DNA from: Neocallimastix lanati (nom. inval.)
Lineage: Eukaryota; Neocallimastigomycota; Neocallimastigomycetes; Neocallimastigales; Neocallimastigaceae
Assembly: GCA_016946835.1 (NCBI GenBank)
Contig: JACVTC010000112.1
Coordinates: 175,001 to 232,500, forward strand
DNA length: 57,500 nucleotides
Direction: 5' to 3'
The position numbers and the translations under genes were made by a program. Below the pieces are notes generated by a model. It made no database searches, had not been told where the DNA came from, and saw only the letters and a list, made by a program, of their open reading frames with translations. Within the stretch, counting starts at the first letter, position 1; each line of letters starts with the position of its first letter. Below, piece by piece: positions 23,724-41,600 of the stretch.

Positions 23724-24846
23724 CTAACAAGCACAATTTCCATTTTGTTCATTCATTTTTTCATTTGGATCAATGGTAATAATTTGTGGCTTAGTTTGTT
23801 CAGTTGGGGTTCTTTGTAATAATGTAGTAGCAATCTTTTTAAATAATGCATTAACATTATGACCAGCCTTAGCACTGGTTTCCATGAACATAGCATTAAA
23901 TTCTTTTGCCTTTTCTTCACCTTCTTCAGTAGAAACTTCTCTCTTATCATCTAAATCTGATTTGTTACCAACTAATACGAAAATAACATTTTCTCCTCTT
24001 TCTGCTTTAACATCTTCATACCAATGAAGAAGACTGGTAAATGAATTTCTATTAGTAATATCATATACAATAAGTGCAACAGAAGAATCACGAATATAAC
24101 TTGGAATTAAAGATCTGAAACGTTCCTATTAAATAAATAAATAAAATAAAAAAATCATAAATAAAAAAATAATGATTTTAATATATAGTAAATAAACATT
24201 AACAATAATAGTAATATTAATAAAGAAAGAAAGAAAGAAAAAGAAAGGAAAAAAAAACTATGTTATTTTTATGTATCCATAATTATTTGATAAAAATTAA
24301 ATAATTTCTTTTTTATATTTTTACCTGACCAGCAGTATCCCATAATTGTAAACGAACAGAATTATCTTCAATTTGAATATTTTTAGATAAGAAATCAATA
24401 CCGATAGTAGCCTATATTTAATAATAACAATATTAATATTATCATATTTATTTATTAGTATTATTATAATTCATATATATAATTATTTTATTTTAATTGG
24501 AAATGATATTAATAATAAAATAAAATTATATTTATTATTTATTTTAATAAAAAAAAAAATGATATAAATAATATATTTAAAAAATAAATAAAATAAATTT
24601 ACTTGGTAACTGGTATCAAAGGTATCATACATAAAACGGGTAATCAAAGAAGTTTTACCAACACTTTGTTCCTTTTTTTTTTTATTATTAGTTTTTAATA
24701 TACAGTATATTAATAAAAATATAAAATAAAATAATAAATATTTAGATTTTATTGTTATTATATAATATACGTAATATAAAACAGATTTTCGATTTTTTGA
24801 TTTTTACCCCAAGAAAAACTAACTTAAATTTTCTGTTTCTAGACAT
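23724..24846 (-). CDS. YPT6: Rab6/Ypt6-family small GTPase, 4 exons, 198 aa
   Basis: Exons on the minus strand: 24846-24808, 24671-24603, 24411-24325, 24125-23724. All introns are GT..AG (136, 191 and 199 nt), and joining them gives one uninterrupted 198-aa protein. G1/P-loop GEQSVGKTS at 13-21 (split by intron 1), switch I with SYQATIGIDF, G3 WDTAGQER, G4 NKSD, G5 ETSAKAG, and a C-terminal CAC (CxC) for double geranylgeranylation. [17 protein letters not shown] and the switch region are typical of Rab6/Ypt6, which controls retrograde traffic to and within the Golgi. Length and all G-boxes are normal, so it should be functional. The first exon is only 13 codons and starts [11 protein letters not shown]. 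Confidence 0.93.
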
Positions 24847-26997
<2,151 letters not shown>

Positions 26998-27560
26998 AAA
27001 ATAAAATAAAATTAAATAAAATAAAATAAAATAAAATAAAATAAAATAAAATTAATAGTAGAATATTAAATATAAAGTACAGATTGAATAAAATAAAATA
27101 AAATAAAATAAAATAAAATAAAATAAAATAAAATAAAATAAAATAAAATAAAATAAAATAAAATAAAATAAAATAAAATAAAATAAAATAAAATAAAATA
27201 AAATAAAATAAAATAAAATAAAATAAAATAAAATAAAATAAAATAAAATAAAATAAAATAAAATAAAATAAAATAAAATAAAATTAATAGTAGAATATTA
27301 AATATAAAGTACAGATTGAATAAAATAAAATAAAATAAAATAAAATAAAATAAAATAAAATAAAATAAAATAAAATAAAATAAAATAAAATAAAATAAAA
27401 TAAAATAAAATAAAATAAAATAAAATAAAATAAAATAAAATAAAATAAAATAAAATAAAATAAAATAAAATAAAATAAAATAAAATAAAATAAAATAAAA
27501 TAAAATAAAATAAAATAAATAAAAAAAATAAAATAAAATAAAAAAATAAATAAATAAATA
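26998..27560. repeat. (AAAAT)n composite satellite, locus 2
   Basis: The same AAAAT array type as at 21880-22735, with two copies of the same spacer (about 27053-27091 and 27284-27322; core TAGTAGAATATTAAATATAAAG then TACAGATTGAAT). The minus ORF of Phe/Ile/Leu/Tyr repeats here is not a gene. Confidence 0.9.
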
Positions 27561-28526
27561 ATAAAAATAATATAAAAAAAATTAAATGAATTCTTGTTTT
27601 AATTATTACCACTATAAAATATAATACATATTTTTTATTATTAATACATAGGTATAAATTATAATATAACATATATATTAATACTTTATTTTAAAAAAAA
27701 TAATATATAAACTTTTATAAAAATTATTTAATTATAATTTTATAATAATAATTCAAAAGTATAACTATTAAATAAAAATAACAAATAATAATAATAAAAA
27801 AAAATATATATTTTATAAAAGCAAATATATATATAGTATGGATTGTACTTTTATTATTATTTTCTGTTGTTGTCATTCATATTATTACTATTATTATTAC
27901 TATTACTAATATTATTATATTATATATAATTTTTTTTCATTTATAAATTTTTTTATTATTAATTAATGAAACATCTATCTATATCGTTGTAAATATAATT
28001 AGGATTATCACAATTTCTAATAATAATATTTTTTTTTCTTTTTTAATTTTTTATTTAGTTTTTTTTTTTTTTTTTTTTAATATTATGGACTGAACTTCTA
28101 TTATTATTGTCGTTATCATTATTACTTATCATTATTACTTATTATTATTATTATTATATAAATTTTTTTTTATATATTATTCTTTTATTATCAATTAATT
28201 AATATTTTTTTCTATATTACAAAAAATTAAAAATTACAAAATATAATAATCCATTGTCATTTATATTTAAAGTTTCAATGTCTAATGTTGATTAATAGTT
28301 TCTATATACATAATATATACATAATATAATATTTTACACAATTTTAATATAATAAATATATTTAAATATAATATGCTATTTTTCCCTTTCCCTTTCCCTT
28401 TCCTTTTTCTTATATATATATTTCTTATTTATTATTAAATACTTTAAATATTTCATTTTTTTATATATATTTATTTTATATGAATTTTTAGTAAATTATA
28501 TAAACCATTAAATTATTAACACCTGA

Positions 28527-28581
<55 letters not shown>

Positions 28582-28869
28582 GTAAATAAATAAATAAATA
28601 ATTAATATTCAAAAAATATTACTGATAATAGAAAATTATTAATACATTATTAATTCTAGCAAATAATTGGAAAGCACTAAACATTCAGTAAATACTCAAA
28701 ATCAAAAAAAAAAAAAAAAAAAAAAAATTATGTTCTCTATACTAATAAAATTTTAAATGTTGAAATTAAAAATAAAAATATGGAAAAAATTAAATATTTT
28801 ATTAATAGTAATGATTATAAATTAACACATCTCCTGAAAAACCATCAGAAGATGTATTTTTTTTTTTTT
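27561..28869. other. gene desert
   Basis: Contains two diverged ATT-rich segments beginning TATGGAYTG (27837 and 28084), a TTTCCC tandem run at about 28381-28402, an (AAAT)n array at about 28528-28600 and a 24-base A-run near 28705. No coding feature was recognised. Confidence 0.55.
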
Positions 28870-29160
28870 TTTTTTTGTTTCTTTTTTTGTTTTTTTATTA
28901 TTACAAAAATAGTAAGTGGTAAATTGATTAGAAATATCATTAAAAGAGTTGCATTTAGAAGCAATATTCAGATAATCTCTTAATTTATCTTTAACAACTC
29001 TAAAGTCAATATAAGAATTCATTCTACCATTAGCCAAAGTAAACAAGTGTCCAATTAGGTTGATGTTTAGTCATTCTAAAATCACCAATAATAACAGAAG
29101 GTTTATTCTTGAGTTATTTAGCAAAATCAGTTTTCTCTTTATCTCTAGAGCTCTTCATTT
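28870..29160 (-). pseudogene. LINE endonuclease-domain fragment
   Basis: Minus-strand reading shows a broken endonuclease/exonuclease/phosphatase-type domain. GRMNSYID, then NSFNDISN, aligns with GRSSCID and STFNDISY of the family-B LINE endonuclease (41504-41983). Several stops and a T-run break it. It lies 3' of another LINE's RT fragment, so it belongs to a separate insertion. Confidence 0.6.
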
Positions 29161-29253
29161 TGTTTTTACTTGGGATGCAAATGTTTTTTAATGAATATCG
29201 AACACCCCAAAAAAAATATAGATTTGCTGAGAGTATATAATTCTAAATTATTA

Positions 29254-31790
29254 TTATTGAATTAGAATGAATTGTGGATACCAGGGGATTTTCATGTCTG
29301 TACCTTCCAGTACTGTTCTATAATAATTGAGAAATGGATAGGAATTGAAAATGGAATTCAGGAATGAACTATTACCGACTATCTCTTGACTTGAAAGATA
29401 AAAGGTAGAGTTACTACTATTATTAAGAAATTTGGAAACTTCACCTCGTACTATTAAACTTGCATATTTATTGATACCAAATAGTATTTCATTATTTCTA
29501 ACCCATTTACTGGTTAATTTTAACAAATTCCTAAGTTGAGATCTTGTTGGAGCACATAATACAACGTTATCTGCAAAAAAACCTCCACATCAGTATTTAT
29601 CACCGATAAAATTCAATATTTATCACATTTATTAAAAATAACATTAATGAACAAATTAAAAAAAAATTGGTGAGGGCAACCTTTATAAACACCTTTTTTA
29701 GTACTAAATGATTTTGAAATTGTCCATTGATTCTTACACAAGCCATGATATATAAGTATAAGTTTTTAATATAACTATCAAATTTATCTCTGATACCTAA
29801 GTGATGAATCTTCACTAATATATTATATTTAGGAACTGAGTCATATCTTTTTTAATTTTTAAGGTCCAAAAAACAAGGTAAATATCTTTATTTTCAAATT
29901 TTCGTCTCTGACATATAATTCTTAATATAGTGTAAAGACTTAAACCTAAAACATTCTTCTCGATTACGAAATCCAAATTGTTCTGGTCTAGTATGTTCTT
30001 TATCAATTTCATATTTAGAGATTCTATTTGTGATGATTAATGCTATAATTTTTTGATGTGTTATTCCATGATTTGGAAAATCACCATTCCAAATATAATT
30101 GATTAAGGTTTTTTTTTTTTGAGATATTTAAAACCAGATGACATATTATTTATTTCACTAGATTCTTCTGAATCCCCTTTATCAGTAATCAAAGCTTTGA
30201 AGAATTTCATTGAAATACCATCAAGACCACAAACTTTAAAGTTAGGCGTAGAGAAGATGGCCTCGCTAATTTCTTCATCGCTAATTTCTTTGTTAATTTC
30301 CCATTCTTGTTGCCTTGGATTTCCCAAATTTTTAAGTGCATTAGAATTTTTCCAGAAATCTTTAGAAAGATTATTACCTGAAGAATCAGACACAAGAATT
30401 CATAATGAAAATGTAAAGCTTTTAATTTTTCATCTGGAGAAAATACTAATTCATTATTGTTTTTAAGAGGATGAGAGACCTTGAAAGATTGATAATCTAT
30501 TTTTACATTCTTTTTTATCTATTTCCATGCTTTCCCACTTTCGTTTTTAAGAGTTAACAAATATCCAATTTTAATCAAATATAAATATTACTTTTTTATT
30601 GAATTTATTACATTTTTATAAATTGATTCTCATAGTCTATTATTCAAGTCAACAATTTTAGCAAATTCATTGGGATCAATTACAGATTTATAACTCTTAA
30701 TTTGTTTATACTTTAAATATTTTATCTTTTGAAGACAATAAATTTTTTGAGACATTATAAACATCGCTTTTCTGATTTCTATTAACAGTATGATCGATAA
30801 ATCCTTTGGCAATGGAATTAGTAGTGATGATGACCTTTTTCAACTATAATATCTGCTGAAAGTTCTCCATTTCCTAATTCCTCACTAAGAATATCAGAAT
30901 TATTATGATCATTAATTTCTTTCTCTAAGTTCAAGAAATTTATTCCTATCCCACTTAACAAAACTTTTTTTGGTAACAAAAATGATTCATCTGCTGTAGT
31001 TTTTTTTCAATAAACTACAAGCAGTTTATGATCAAATACAGAAGGATAGTCAATAAAATAAGCACTTGATATTATATATTATATTCAGCATACTTAAGTT
31101 GACTAACGTATTATCAATATCTGATGAATTTCTACTTTTAGTCCATAAAATAGGTGAACCATTTATCAGAAAAAAAAACCAATTACCAAGGTTACTATTG
31201 GTTAATTTGTCTAGTAAATCAGAGGTGCTCATGTTAAAGTTTCCAAGTAGAACAGATGGATGATTAATATGATTCTAAAACCATGTGAAAACTTCAGAAA
31301 ATGCATATTGACCTTGTAATGAATGTTTCTTAATGGAAAATATAATTACCTAAAAAACGCTTCGAGTGATTCTATAGATTTTATTTTGTTAAAGAAAACA
31401 AGATGGGTAAAGGAATTATCATTGATACCATTACCTGTTTCCTGAAAACATAGAAATATTAGTTTAAAAAAGGTGTTAAATTACTCAATACTATCTCTTT
31501 TCACAAAATTCAATCCATTTTTATTCCAACTAAGACAAAATGAAAACTTTTGGGTGCTAGAATATGAAACTGGATTTTGAGAATTTAGATTAAGTACATT
31601 AGAAACATTTGGTATTTGATTGACGTTTACAACATTTATTAAATTATTTAAACTGGGATTTGATGAGTTTTTTTTGTATTTTTGGATATTAATTTTTGCT
31701 TTAAATGCTGAATAGAAATCTTATGATTCCATTTGGAACATTTACAATCTGAAATCATAACTCCTGATGTAACTTTTTCAAATATTTTTG
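29254..31790 (-). mobile_element. decayed LINE (endonuclease + reverse transcriptase), family B/A-like
   Basis: Broken reading frames on the minus strand keep LINE order. N-terminal region about 31790-31560. Endonuclease with CLSWNKNGLNF (about 31540), CFQETGNG (about 31440) and a GNFNMS block (about 31230). Linker with MSQKIYCLQKIK (about 30750). Pre-RT block EISEAIFSTPNFKVCGLDGI (about 30270). RT pieces including ICQRRKFENK (about 29900) and a catalytic box reading FADN (about 29570). It ends with a frame at 29254-29526 (GINKYASLIV). Numerous stops and frameshifts make it dead. The 3' end and tail are not recognisable. Confidence 0.8.
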
Positions 31791-31817
31791 CAAATTTTGA
31801 GTGGTTGAAAATAATAT

Positions 31818-32463
<646 letters not shown>

Positions 32464-32765
32464 AATAAATATTAATTATTTTTACCATTATTTTTTTAAG
32501 TCATCAATTTTTAATCTATTAATTATTTATTTAACAAATTATTTATTAATTACAAATATACCACTACTATTAATTAAAAATAGTAAAAAGTAATTAAATA
32601 GCAACAAAATAAAAAAAAAAAAAGCGATTAAATTTATTAAAATATTAAAACAGAATTTACAAGCAATTTTTATTTATTAATTAACTAAAACATAAAAAGG
32701 AAGCGAATAAATCAAAATTTACATTAAATATATTATATAAACTATATAAAATTAACTGTATAAAA
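32464..32765. other. upstream region of the Hsp70 pseudogene
   Basis: AT-rich, about 300 bp. No clear heat-shock element (alternating GAA/TTC units) or TATA assignment could be supported. Confidence 0.5.
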
Positions 32766-34705
<1,940 letters not shown>

Positions 34706-35398
34706 GTTATATAACTAAATTTATTAAACTAATATTTAATTATTAATTTAATTATTTAATTAAAATTTTGAAATATATATAATTACTATTATAGACATTT
34801 TGTAAATATGCAAATATTATAAAGAAAGTAAAAAAAATCAAACAATAAAAATAATAATTATAATAATAATAATAATAATATTAATAATATTAATAGTTAT
34901 AATTAAAATAAGTTATTTAAATCTATCGTATTTATTTTTATAAATAATTTATTTATTATATAAATAAAATTTTATTACAATAAAAAATAAAATATATGTT
35001 TTAATGTATATATATTATAAAAATAAAATGAAAAATAAAAGATAAATAAAATATTAGAAATAAAAATTTTAAAAAATATATATATATATATATAATTTTT
35101 ATACAAAATGATATGTTTATGTATTTTAATAAAATATTATTTTGAATTTGTACTTTACGTATATATATTATCAAAATAAAATGAAAAAAAAATATAGAAA
35201 TGATCAAATATGCACGAAAACCGACTTTTTCTTCACAAAAACACAAGAAAAAGTTAGATTTAGTGCTATTTTTGAAAAATGGTTGGTTGTATCTTAACAT
35301 TAAAACAAAATATAAATTATTGTTTATAAGTATGGAAGTTTTTTTTTATATACTCTATTTATATATTTATTATTCATTATTTATTTAATTTAATAACA
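34706..35398. other. non-coding AT-rich spacer
   Basis: Contains a short TAA microsatellite (about 34860-34885) and AT tracts. It ends at a 5'-truncated LINE. ORFs at 35001-35388 are short and low-complexity and are not considered genes. Confidence 0.6.
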
Positions 35399-36702
35399 AT
35401 TGCAGGTTTACAAAAAGCAAAATCTTTTATTAATGTATATTCTATTTCAAAAGATTTAAATATTCCTCCATTGTCAGCTAAGTGTGCTTTGTCTCAAGTC
35501 AAATGTTTTGATGAATGGAAAGATTCAAATTGTATTATTTCCTATTTAGTTAATAATATTCCAAAATCTAGAAAATATACATGGACGAAAGAAAGTAGAA
35601 CTCTTAAACGTAAACTAGAGAAAAGAGGTAATAACGATAATAAAATCAAGGATTTTTATTGGAAAAGAGATATGAAAATCAATTCTATTAAAGCTGAATT
35701 TTATGACAAAAACAGATTCGAAGAAACATCAAATTTTATAAAACTTTGTTATGAATATCCTGATCTTTCATATGGTTTCTATTGGCTATTGAATGGACGA
35801 AGCGGATATAGATTAGATGCTAGAATTGCTAAAGCTGCAAAAATAATAGATCAAATGTGTCCTAATTTTTGTCCCTATTGTAAAAATAATAAACAATGGA
35901 TAAGATATTGGTTATTTGATTGTTCATTTTTCAATCATATTCGTAGTAAAGTTAATGATAAAATTTTATTTTTATATATGGCTTTAACCGTGGCAACCTA
36001 ACAAATGATATTGTTAATAGTAATAATGATAATAGCAACAGTAATAATAGTAATAGTAACGATAGTAATAGTAATAATAGTGATAGTAATATTAGTAATA
36101 GTATTATTAGTAATGTTAGTAATAGTATAGAAAATAATGTGTATATTGATTCTAGTATGTGTGAAAAAGTGTTTAATTTCCTTCTTGGAGATCGAAGTAT
36201 TAATAACAGTACAAGGGAATGGAAGGATCTATTTAAGTGCCAGATGAAATCAGGTGCTTATTCTGATACTCCATTCTTGGTGGTTACAGCGGCTCTTTTT
36301 TAATCGATTATACCTATTGCTATTGGCCAGCAATGGTCTTTGTTCAATAGGTTCAAATCGAATCGTACTACTATTACCAAGAACGTCAATGCTGAAGAAA
36401 CAGTAAGACAGGCTAGCAGAGCTAGTACAACCAATGAAGATCATAATTTCTTATCTTAAAATTATGATTAATATTGTGAAGTCAAAATTAATTATTATAC
36501 TTCAGTATAATAATGCCCTTGTGAAGTCTTACAAATATTAATTAAATGAAACTAGAATATATTATACCATTATTTTATTTTACTTTATTTTGTATTTTTT
36601 TTTTGTTTTGTTTATTTTTTTATCTATCTTTTTTTTTTTTTCTTTTTATTACATGTATTTTTTCAAATATTTAATTAATAAAGATGAAACAAGTTTGCTG
36701 CC

Positions 36703-36739
<37 letters not shown>
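35399..36739 (+). mobile_element. LINE family A, 5'-truncated copy (plus strand)
   Basis: Very similar to the 3' 1.3 kb of the intact LINE at 46838-52160. It starts within the ATTGCAGG segment (encoding WIAGIQKAK) and runs through the zinc-finger block to the same 3' end (...GCTGCCGTT) plus a poly(A) tail at 36706-36739. The coding part (35471-36001 and on) is broken by a frameshift near 35985 and a Gln-to-TAA change near 36301. The zinc finger has drifted (CPNFCPYC). The insertion abuts the duplicated family-D segment. No convincing target duplication was found. Confidence 0.9.
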
Positions 36740-36741
<2 letters not shown>

Positions 36742-37316
36742 CTTTTTTTGTTATTTGTTAAATTTTATCTTAAATACTTTATATAGAATATGACAAAATA
36801 ATTATAACATATATATATAATTATATTTTAAAATTAAAAGGATATATTCATAATTTTATTATTGGTATTAAAATTTTTATTTCAGTATCAAATAGATAAA
36901 ACCTTTTGTTTAAATTTTATATATTTACTTATTTATTCTTTAAATAGTAATATCTTTATACAATATGTATATATATAAAACAGACTAGGAATAAATTTTA
37001 TTTAATAATATTTATTAAAATATATCTATAAAAATTTTTTTTACATTAATATTAAAAAAAAGGACGAAATGACCTTTAACTCTCTTCCCATTCATTGATG
37101 GTAACTCTATGTGAGTAAAAATTATCATTTGAATCCGTAACCGAATTTTTTCTTTACTTTATTGTTCCGATGTCGACGCTTTTGACAACGATAGGTCTTC
37201 TTTAAAATTTTCACATAATGTTACTGCATTTCTGCTAAGAAGGAGACACTATGATTTATATATAATGATAGTGTTTTTAGCATATTGCAAACCTACCTAG
37301 TTGAATGCATATTGAG
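36740..37316 (-). repeat. 578-bp duplicated segment, copy 2 (LINE family D 3' end)
   Basis: Copy of 20739-21317. It begins directly after the poly(A) tail of the truncated family-A LINE and ends at GCATATTGAG, beyond which the two loci differ (here a (TAA)n array). Confidence 0.85.
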
Positions 37317-37320
37317 AAAA

Positions 37321-37614
<294 letters not shown>

Positions 37615-38149
37615 GTTGACTGCACTCATAATTTAACTATATATTTAATTTATTTATTTATAGTATTTATTTATATTAATGTGTATTTATTTATTTATAT
37701 TTAATGATTACTTAAATGTATTATGATCTAAATTTAATAAAGCTAACAATAATAATAATAATAGTAAAAATAATAATAATAATTATATATATATATATAT
37801 AAAATTAAAAAAATAAATAAATTTAAAATATGGAAAAATAATAATAATAATTATAAATAATTATAATGTTAATAATATATATATATATATATATATTATA
37901 TATGTATATTTTTTAAACTCGACATAATCTTTATTACATTTTAATTAAAATATTACATTAATACAATATAATAAAAAATAATTTTGTTTTTAATAGCTTC
38001 AATTATTGCGACTTTAACTTTATTTATTCATCTATTAATAATACTCATTTTTTTAAAAAAAATATAAAATTAATAAAAAAAAATTATTTTTCCAAATTGA
38101 ATATAATAATTTTTTAAATAGTAATGTAAAAAATAAAGTAATATTCAAA
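37615..38149. other. non-coding AT-rich spacer
   Basis: (AT)n and TAA/AAT tracts; nothing else recognised. Confidence 0.6.
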
Positions 38150-38612
38150 ATAAAGTGTATAAATAAATTCAGAAAATTTTCATATGAAACAAACCTCACC
38201 TCTAGATTTTAAGATTTCTTTTTAAAGAAATTCTTATCCTGGATTAGGGTTAATATTATTAATAACAGTAATATTTGAATTCTGAAAGAAATTATGGTCT
38301 TCTCCTTCAGAGGCATTGGTTCTACTGGCTTGTCTTATTGCATTTTCAGTGTTGACGCTCCTTGTTAATTTGCGTTTATACCATCGGAATAGCAACCCTT
38401 GTCGAATATTAGCCATAGGCATAATTTCTCTAAAGAGAGTCGCAGATCGCTACAAGAATAGCTCTTAAACAAAACATCCCATTCCTTTTTGTAATTTAAT
38501 ATCTGCTTCTCTTCCACCAAGAAGGAAGTTATATAATTGATACCATATCACATATATATTTGCACACTTTTTCACACACACTAGAATCAACATACACATT
38601 ATTTTCAATACT
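38150..38612 (-). pseudogene. LINE family C C-terminal fragment
   Basis: Minus strand: ENNVYVDSSVCEKV near 38590 matches ENNVYIDSSVCEKV of the intact LINE. Then IRQGLLFRWYKRKLTRSVNT and IRQASRTNASEGEDHNF (38234-38422) reproduce the conserved C-terminal block, ending about NINPNPG. Frameshifts separate the parts. It is cut at 38612 by the poly(A) tail of a family-B LINE, which inserted here. Confidence 0.8.
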
Positions 38613-41600
38613 ATTTTTTTTTTTTTTTTTTAGACTTAGAGAAAACTTTATTTAATTTATAATAATAATAAAATTACATGATTTAAATGAAAAAATAGCA
38701 AATAAAATACATGAAATAAAATATTATATATTATAAAATTATAAAAGTGCGTTAGAAGCAATAATTTCTAACTTTTCCCATTCATCAATGATAACACCAC
38801 GTCCATTATTACGAGTAATAATTTCAGTATTAGTATTATCGATCGAATCTGTATCTAGAGGTGAAAATCCATGCCTTATCATTTCGATGTCGACGCTCTA
38901 GGCAACGGTATATTCAATGGAATACAATTTCATCGTCAATCTAAAAGATCGACAAATTAATAGTATTACATTTGTTAGAAATTCCGCAATCCCCACAAAA
39001 TACGGAACAGTTGACCAAGTTGAACTTTGTTTAAAAATATTGTCAACTAATTGTCTTTTGTTCTACATCATTAACTTTAATTTTTGAATATATTGAACGC
39101 CCACCAAGATGAGCACTCAATATATAATAATAAATATTATATTCATAATCCTTTTCTGAATCTAAAGAAACATCCAAGGATTTTTGTTCAATTATCATTA
39201 CAAACTTCAAAAAGAGATCATCTAGAAAAGGTAAAGATTTATTTCTGTAATTTTCCAATTCTTGACAGGCAAAGATCCAGTGAGAAAAGCTAGGTACACT
39301 AACACCACAACAAGGGCAACATTTAGGGCAATCTTCTGAGATTATTTTTCTTTTAATGGAAATACTAATGTCAAATTTAAAGCCACACCTAATTCGAGAA
39401 ATCCAAAAGAATCTCAACTGATACTTAGGATATTGAAATGTTAAGTTCCTTATTTCTGAAATAAATCCAAAATCATTCTCCTTGTAAATAATTGCTTTTT
39501 TGGCTTTTGAGGGTTTGAAGACATCTCTTTCCCAATAAAAATTTTTTTATTTCACTTTTTTTTTTTACCATTTAATTTCTTATCCAAAGTCCTTGATTCT
39601 TTAGTCCATGAGTAATGTGACATAGTAGGAATATTATTAGTGAGATGATTAATAATACATGATGAATTTTTCCATTTTCTAAAGCATCGTAATTGAGATA
39701 TAGCACAGACAGCTCAAAGAGGAGGTATTCTCAATTCACGAGTAATATCAAAGGACTGACAGAAGAATTGCGAGATTTAAATCCATAACTCCAATAAAGT
39801 CCTCTATTAATAATTTTTGAGCTTTAGAACATCTGCTCTTATTTGAACCAAAGAGAGGAGCATAATATATAACAATACTAAGAATAAACGAAATTAAAAC
39901 ATATTTCTTCAATGGGAGAGGAACAGATTTATTAATAAGAAATCGAAAGTACAAATTTAACTTGACATTTAAATTACTGTTTAATTTGGATTGTATAGGT
40001 TTCAGTGATAAAGATTCATAAAAAGGAATACCAAGATAGGTATAGTTGTTAGTTTTAGGTAATTTGTTACTACCAATAAAGAAAGATGGATCTTCATAGT
40101 TTATCGGTTTAACAAAGTTAATCGGTTTTACAACAAGAGTAGCACACTTATTACTTCCAAAAGTCATTTCATTTTTAATAGCCCATTCATGAACTTTATT
40201 CAAAATTTTCTTAAGAGCTTGTTTAGATGGAGCAACTAAAACAATATCATCGGCAAAGAGTCCACCACAACAATATTGAGAACCTAAATTTACACCATAC
40301 TTATCACAATTATCCAGTACATCATTAATGAACAAATTGAATAAAATAGGAGATAGAGGGCATCCTTGTCTAACACCACGATTAATCGAAAATTCTTCTG
40401 AAAGATTACCATTAAAAAAAGCACGAGCTTTAGAAGATAGATAAAGATTCTTTAAAAACAGATGACATTTATCTCTAATTCCTAAGTTATATAATTTGGT
40501 CAAAATATTAAAGATAGGTACAGAATCATAGGCTTTTTTAAGATCGAGAAAAGCAAGATAAGTAAAATTTCCTTGAAATTTTCTTCTTTGACATATCTCT
40601 CTAATTGAAATATATAAACTTATGCATTCTTCTTTATTTTTAAATCCAAATTGTTCAGGTCTAACAAATTTATGTTCAAGGGCATATTTAGCAATTCTAT
40701 TAGTAACAATCTTTGAAATAATTTTTAAGCCAACATTAATAAGAGAAATACCACGATAATTATTACAATCCGAAAGATCTCCTTTTTTTGGAATTGATAT
40801 TATAGAAGCCGAATTCCACTCTTCAGGGAAGTCACCATCCCAGATTTTGTTAAATAATGAAAGTAAACATTTAGCACACTTAGAGTAGTGATCATCTGAA
40901 GAATCATCTTGATTATCGGATAAATCAGATTAACTAAAAAAAGGCTTTAAAAAATTCAATCGGAATACCATCGGGTCCAGGAGCTTTATTATTTTTCATT
41001 TCATGCACAGTGTTTTGAATTTCTTCCATAGTAATAGAATCATTAATATCCCAAGTAAGATTATTATTAGGATTAGTTCCATATAAGCTTACCCAGTATT
41101 CATTATCCAAACTGTGTTGAGTAACATCAGAAGCTAGTTCACTGTAATGTTCAGCAAATCGATTTAATTGATCCGAATGAGAGAATAAAAAATTACCCTG
41201 CTTGTCCTTTAAAACACTTGACGAAATAGAATTAGAGTACATAGGGTGAGATAGCTTCTTTAATTTTAACCAAGCACTCCTAGCATTTTTATTACGAAAA
41301 TCATTACATGCAGATTCTACTGACTGATGAAATTGTTTCGATTTACTAGAAAACTTAATTGACCTGACTTTACCACATATATTTTTATACTCACGAAGCA
41401 AATTTAAAAATTAATCAAGGTTTTCAAGATTAGAACCTAAAGAAAAATTTTTGATTTCATTAAATGCAACATGCTTTTCATGAGAAAGTTTCTTGATATA
41501 TAATTAAGGGCAGCGGATAGCGGAGCCTTTAAGATCACAAGGAAAACTAGCATGAACTTTATCACCAACTTTATTAGCTGTTTCTATAAATTTATTGACC

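Noticed and set aside
27837-28260. Two ATT-rich segments with similar starts (TATGGAYTG) as a tandem duplication
   Set aside because: Similarity fades quickly into generic ATT/TTA repeats; not convincing by eye.
28381-28402. TTTCCC tandem run as a telomere-like repeat
   Set aside because: Only three to four units, internal and T-rich; simple-sequence drift is sufficient.
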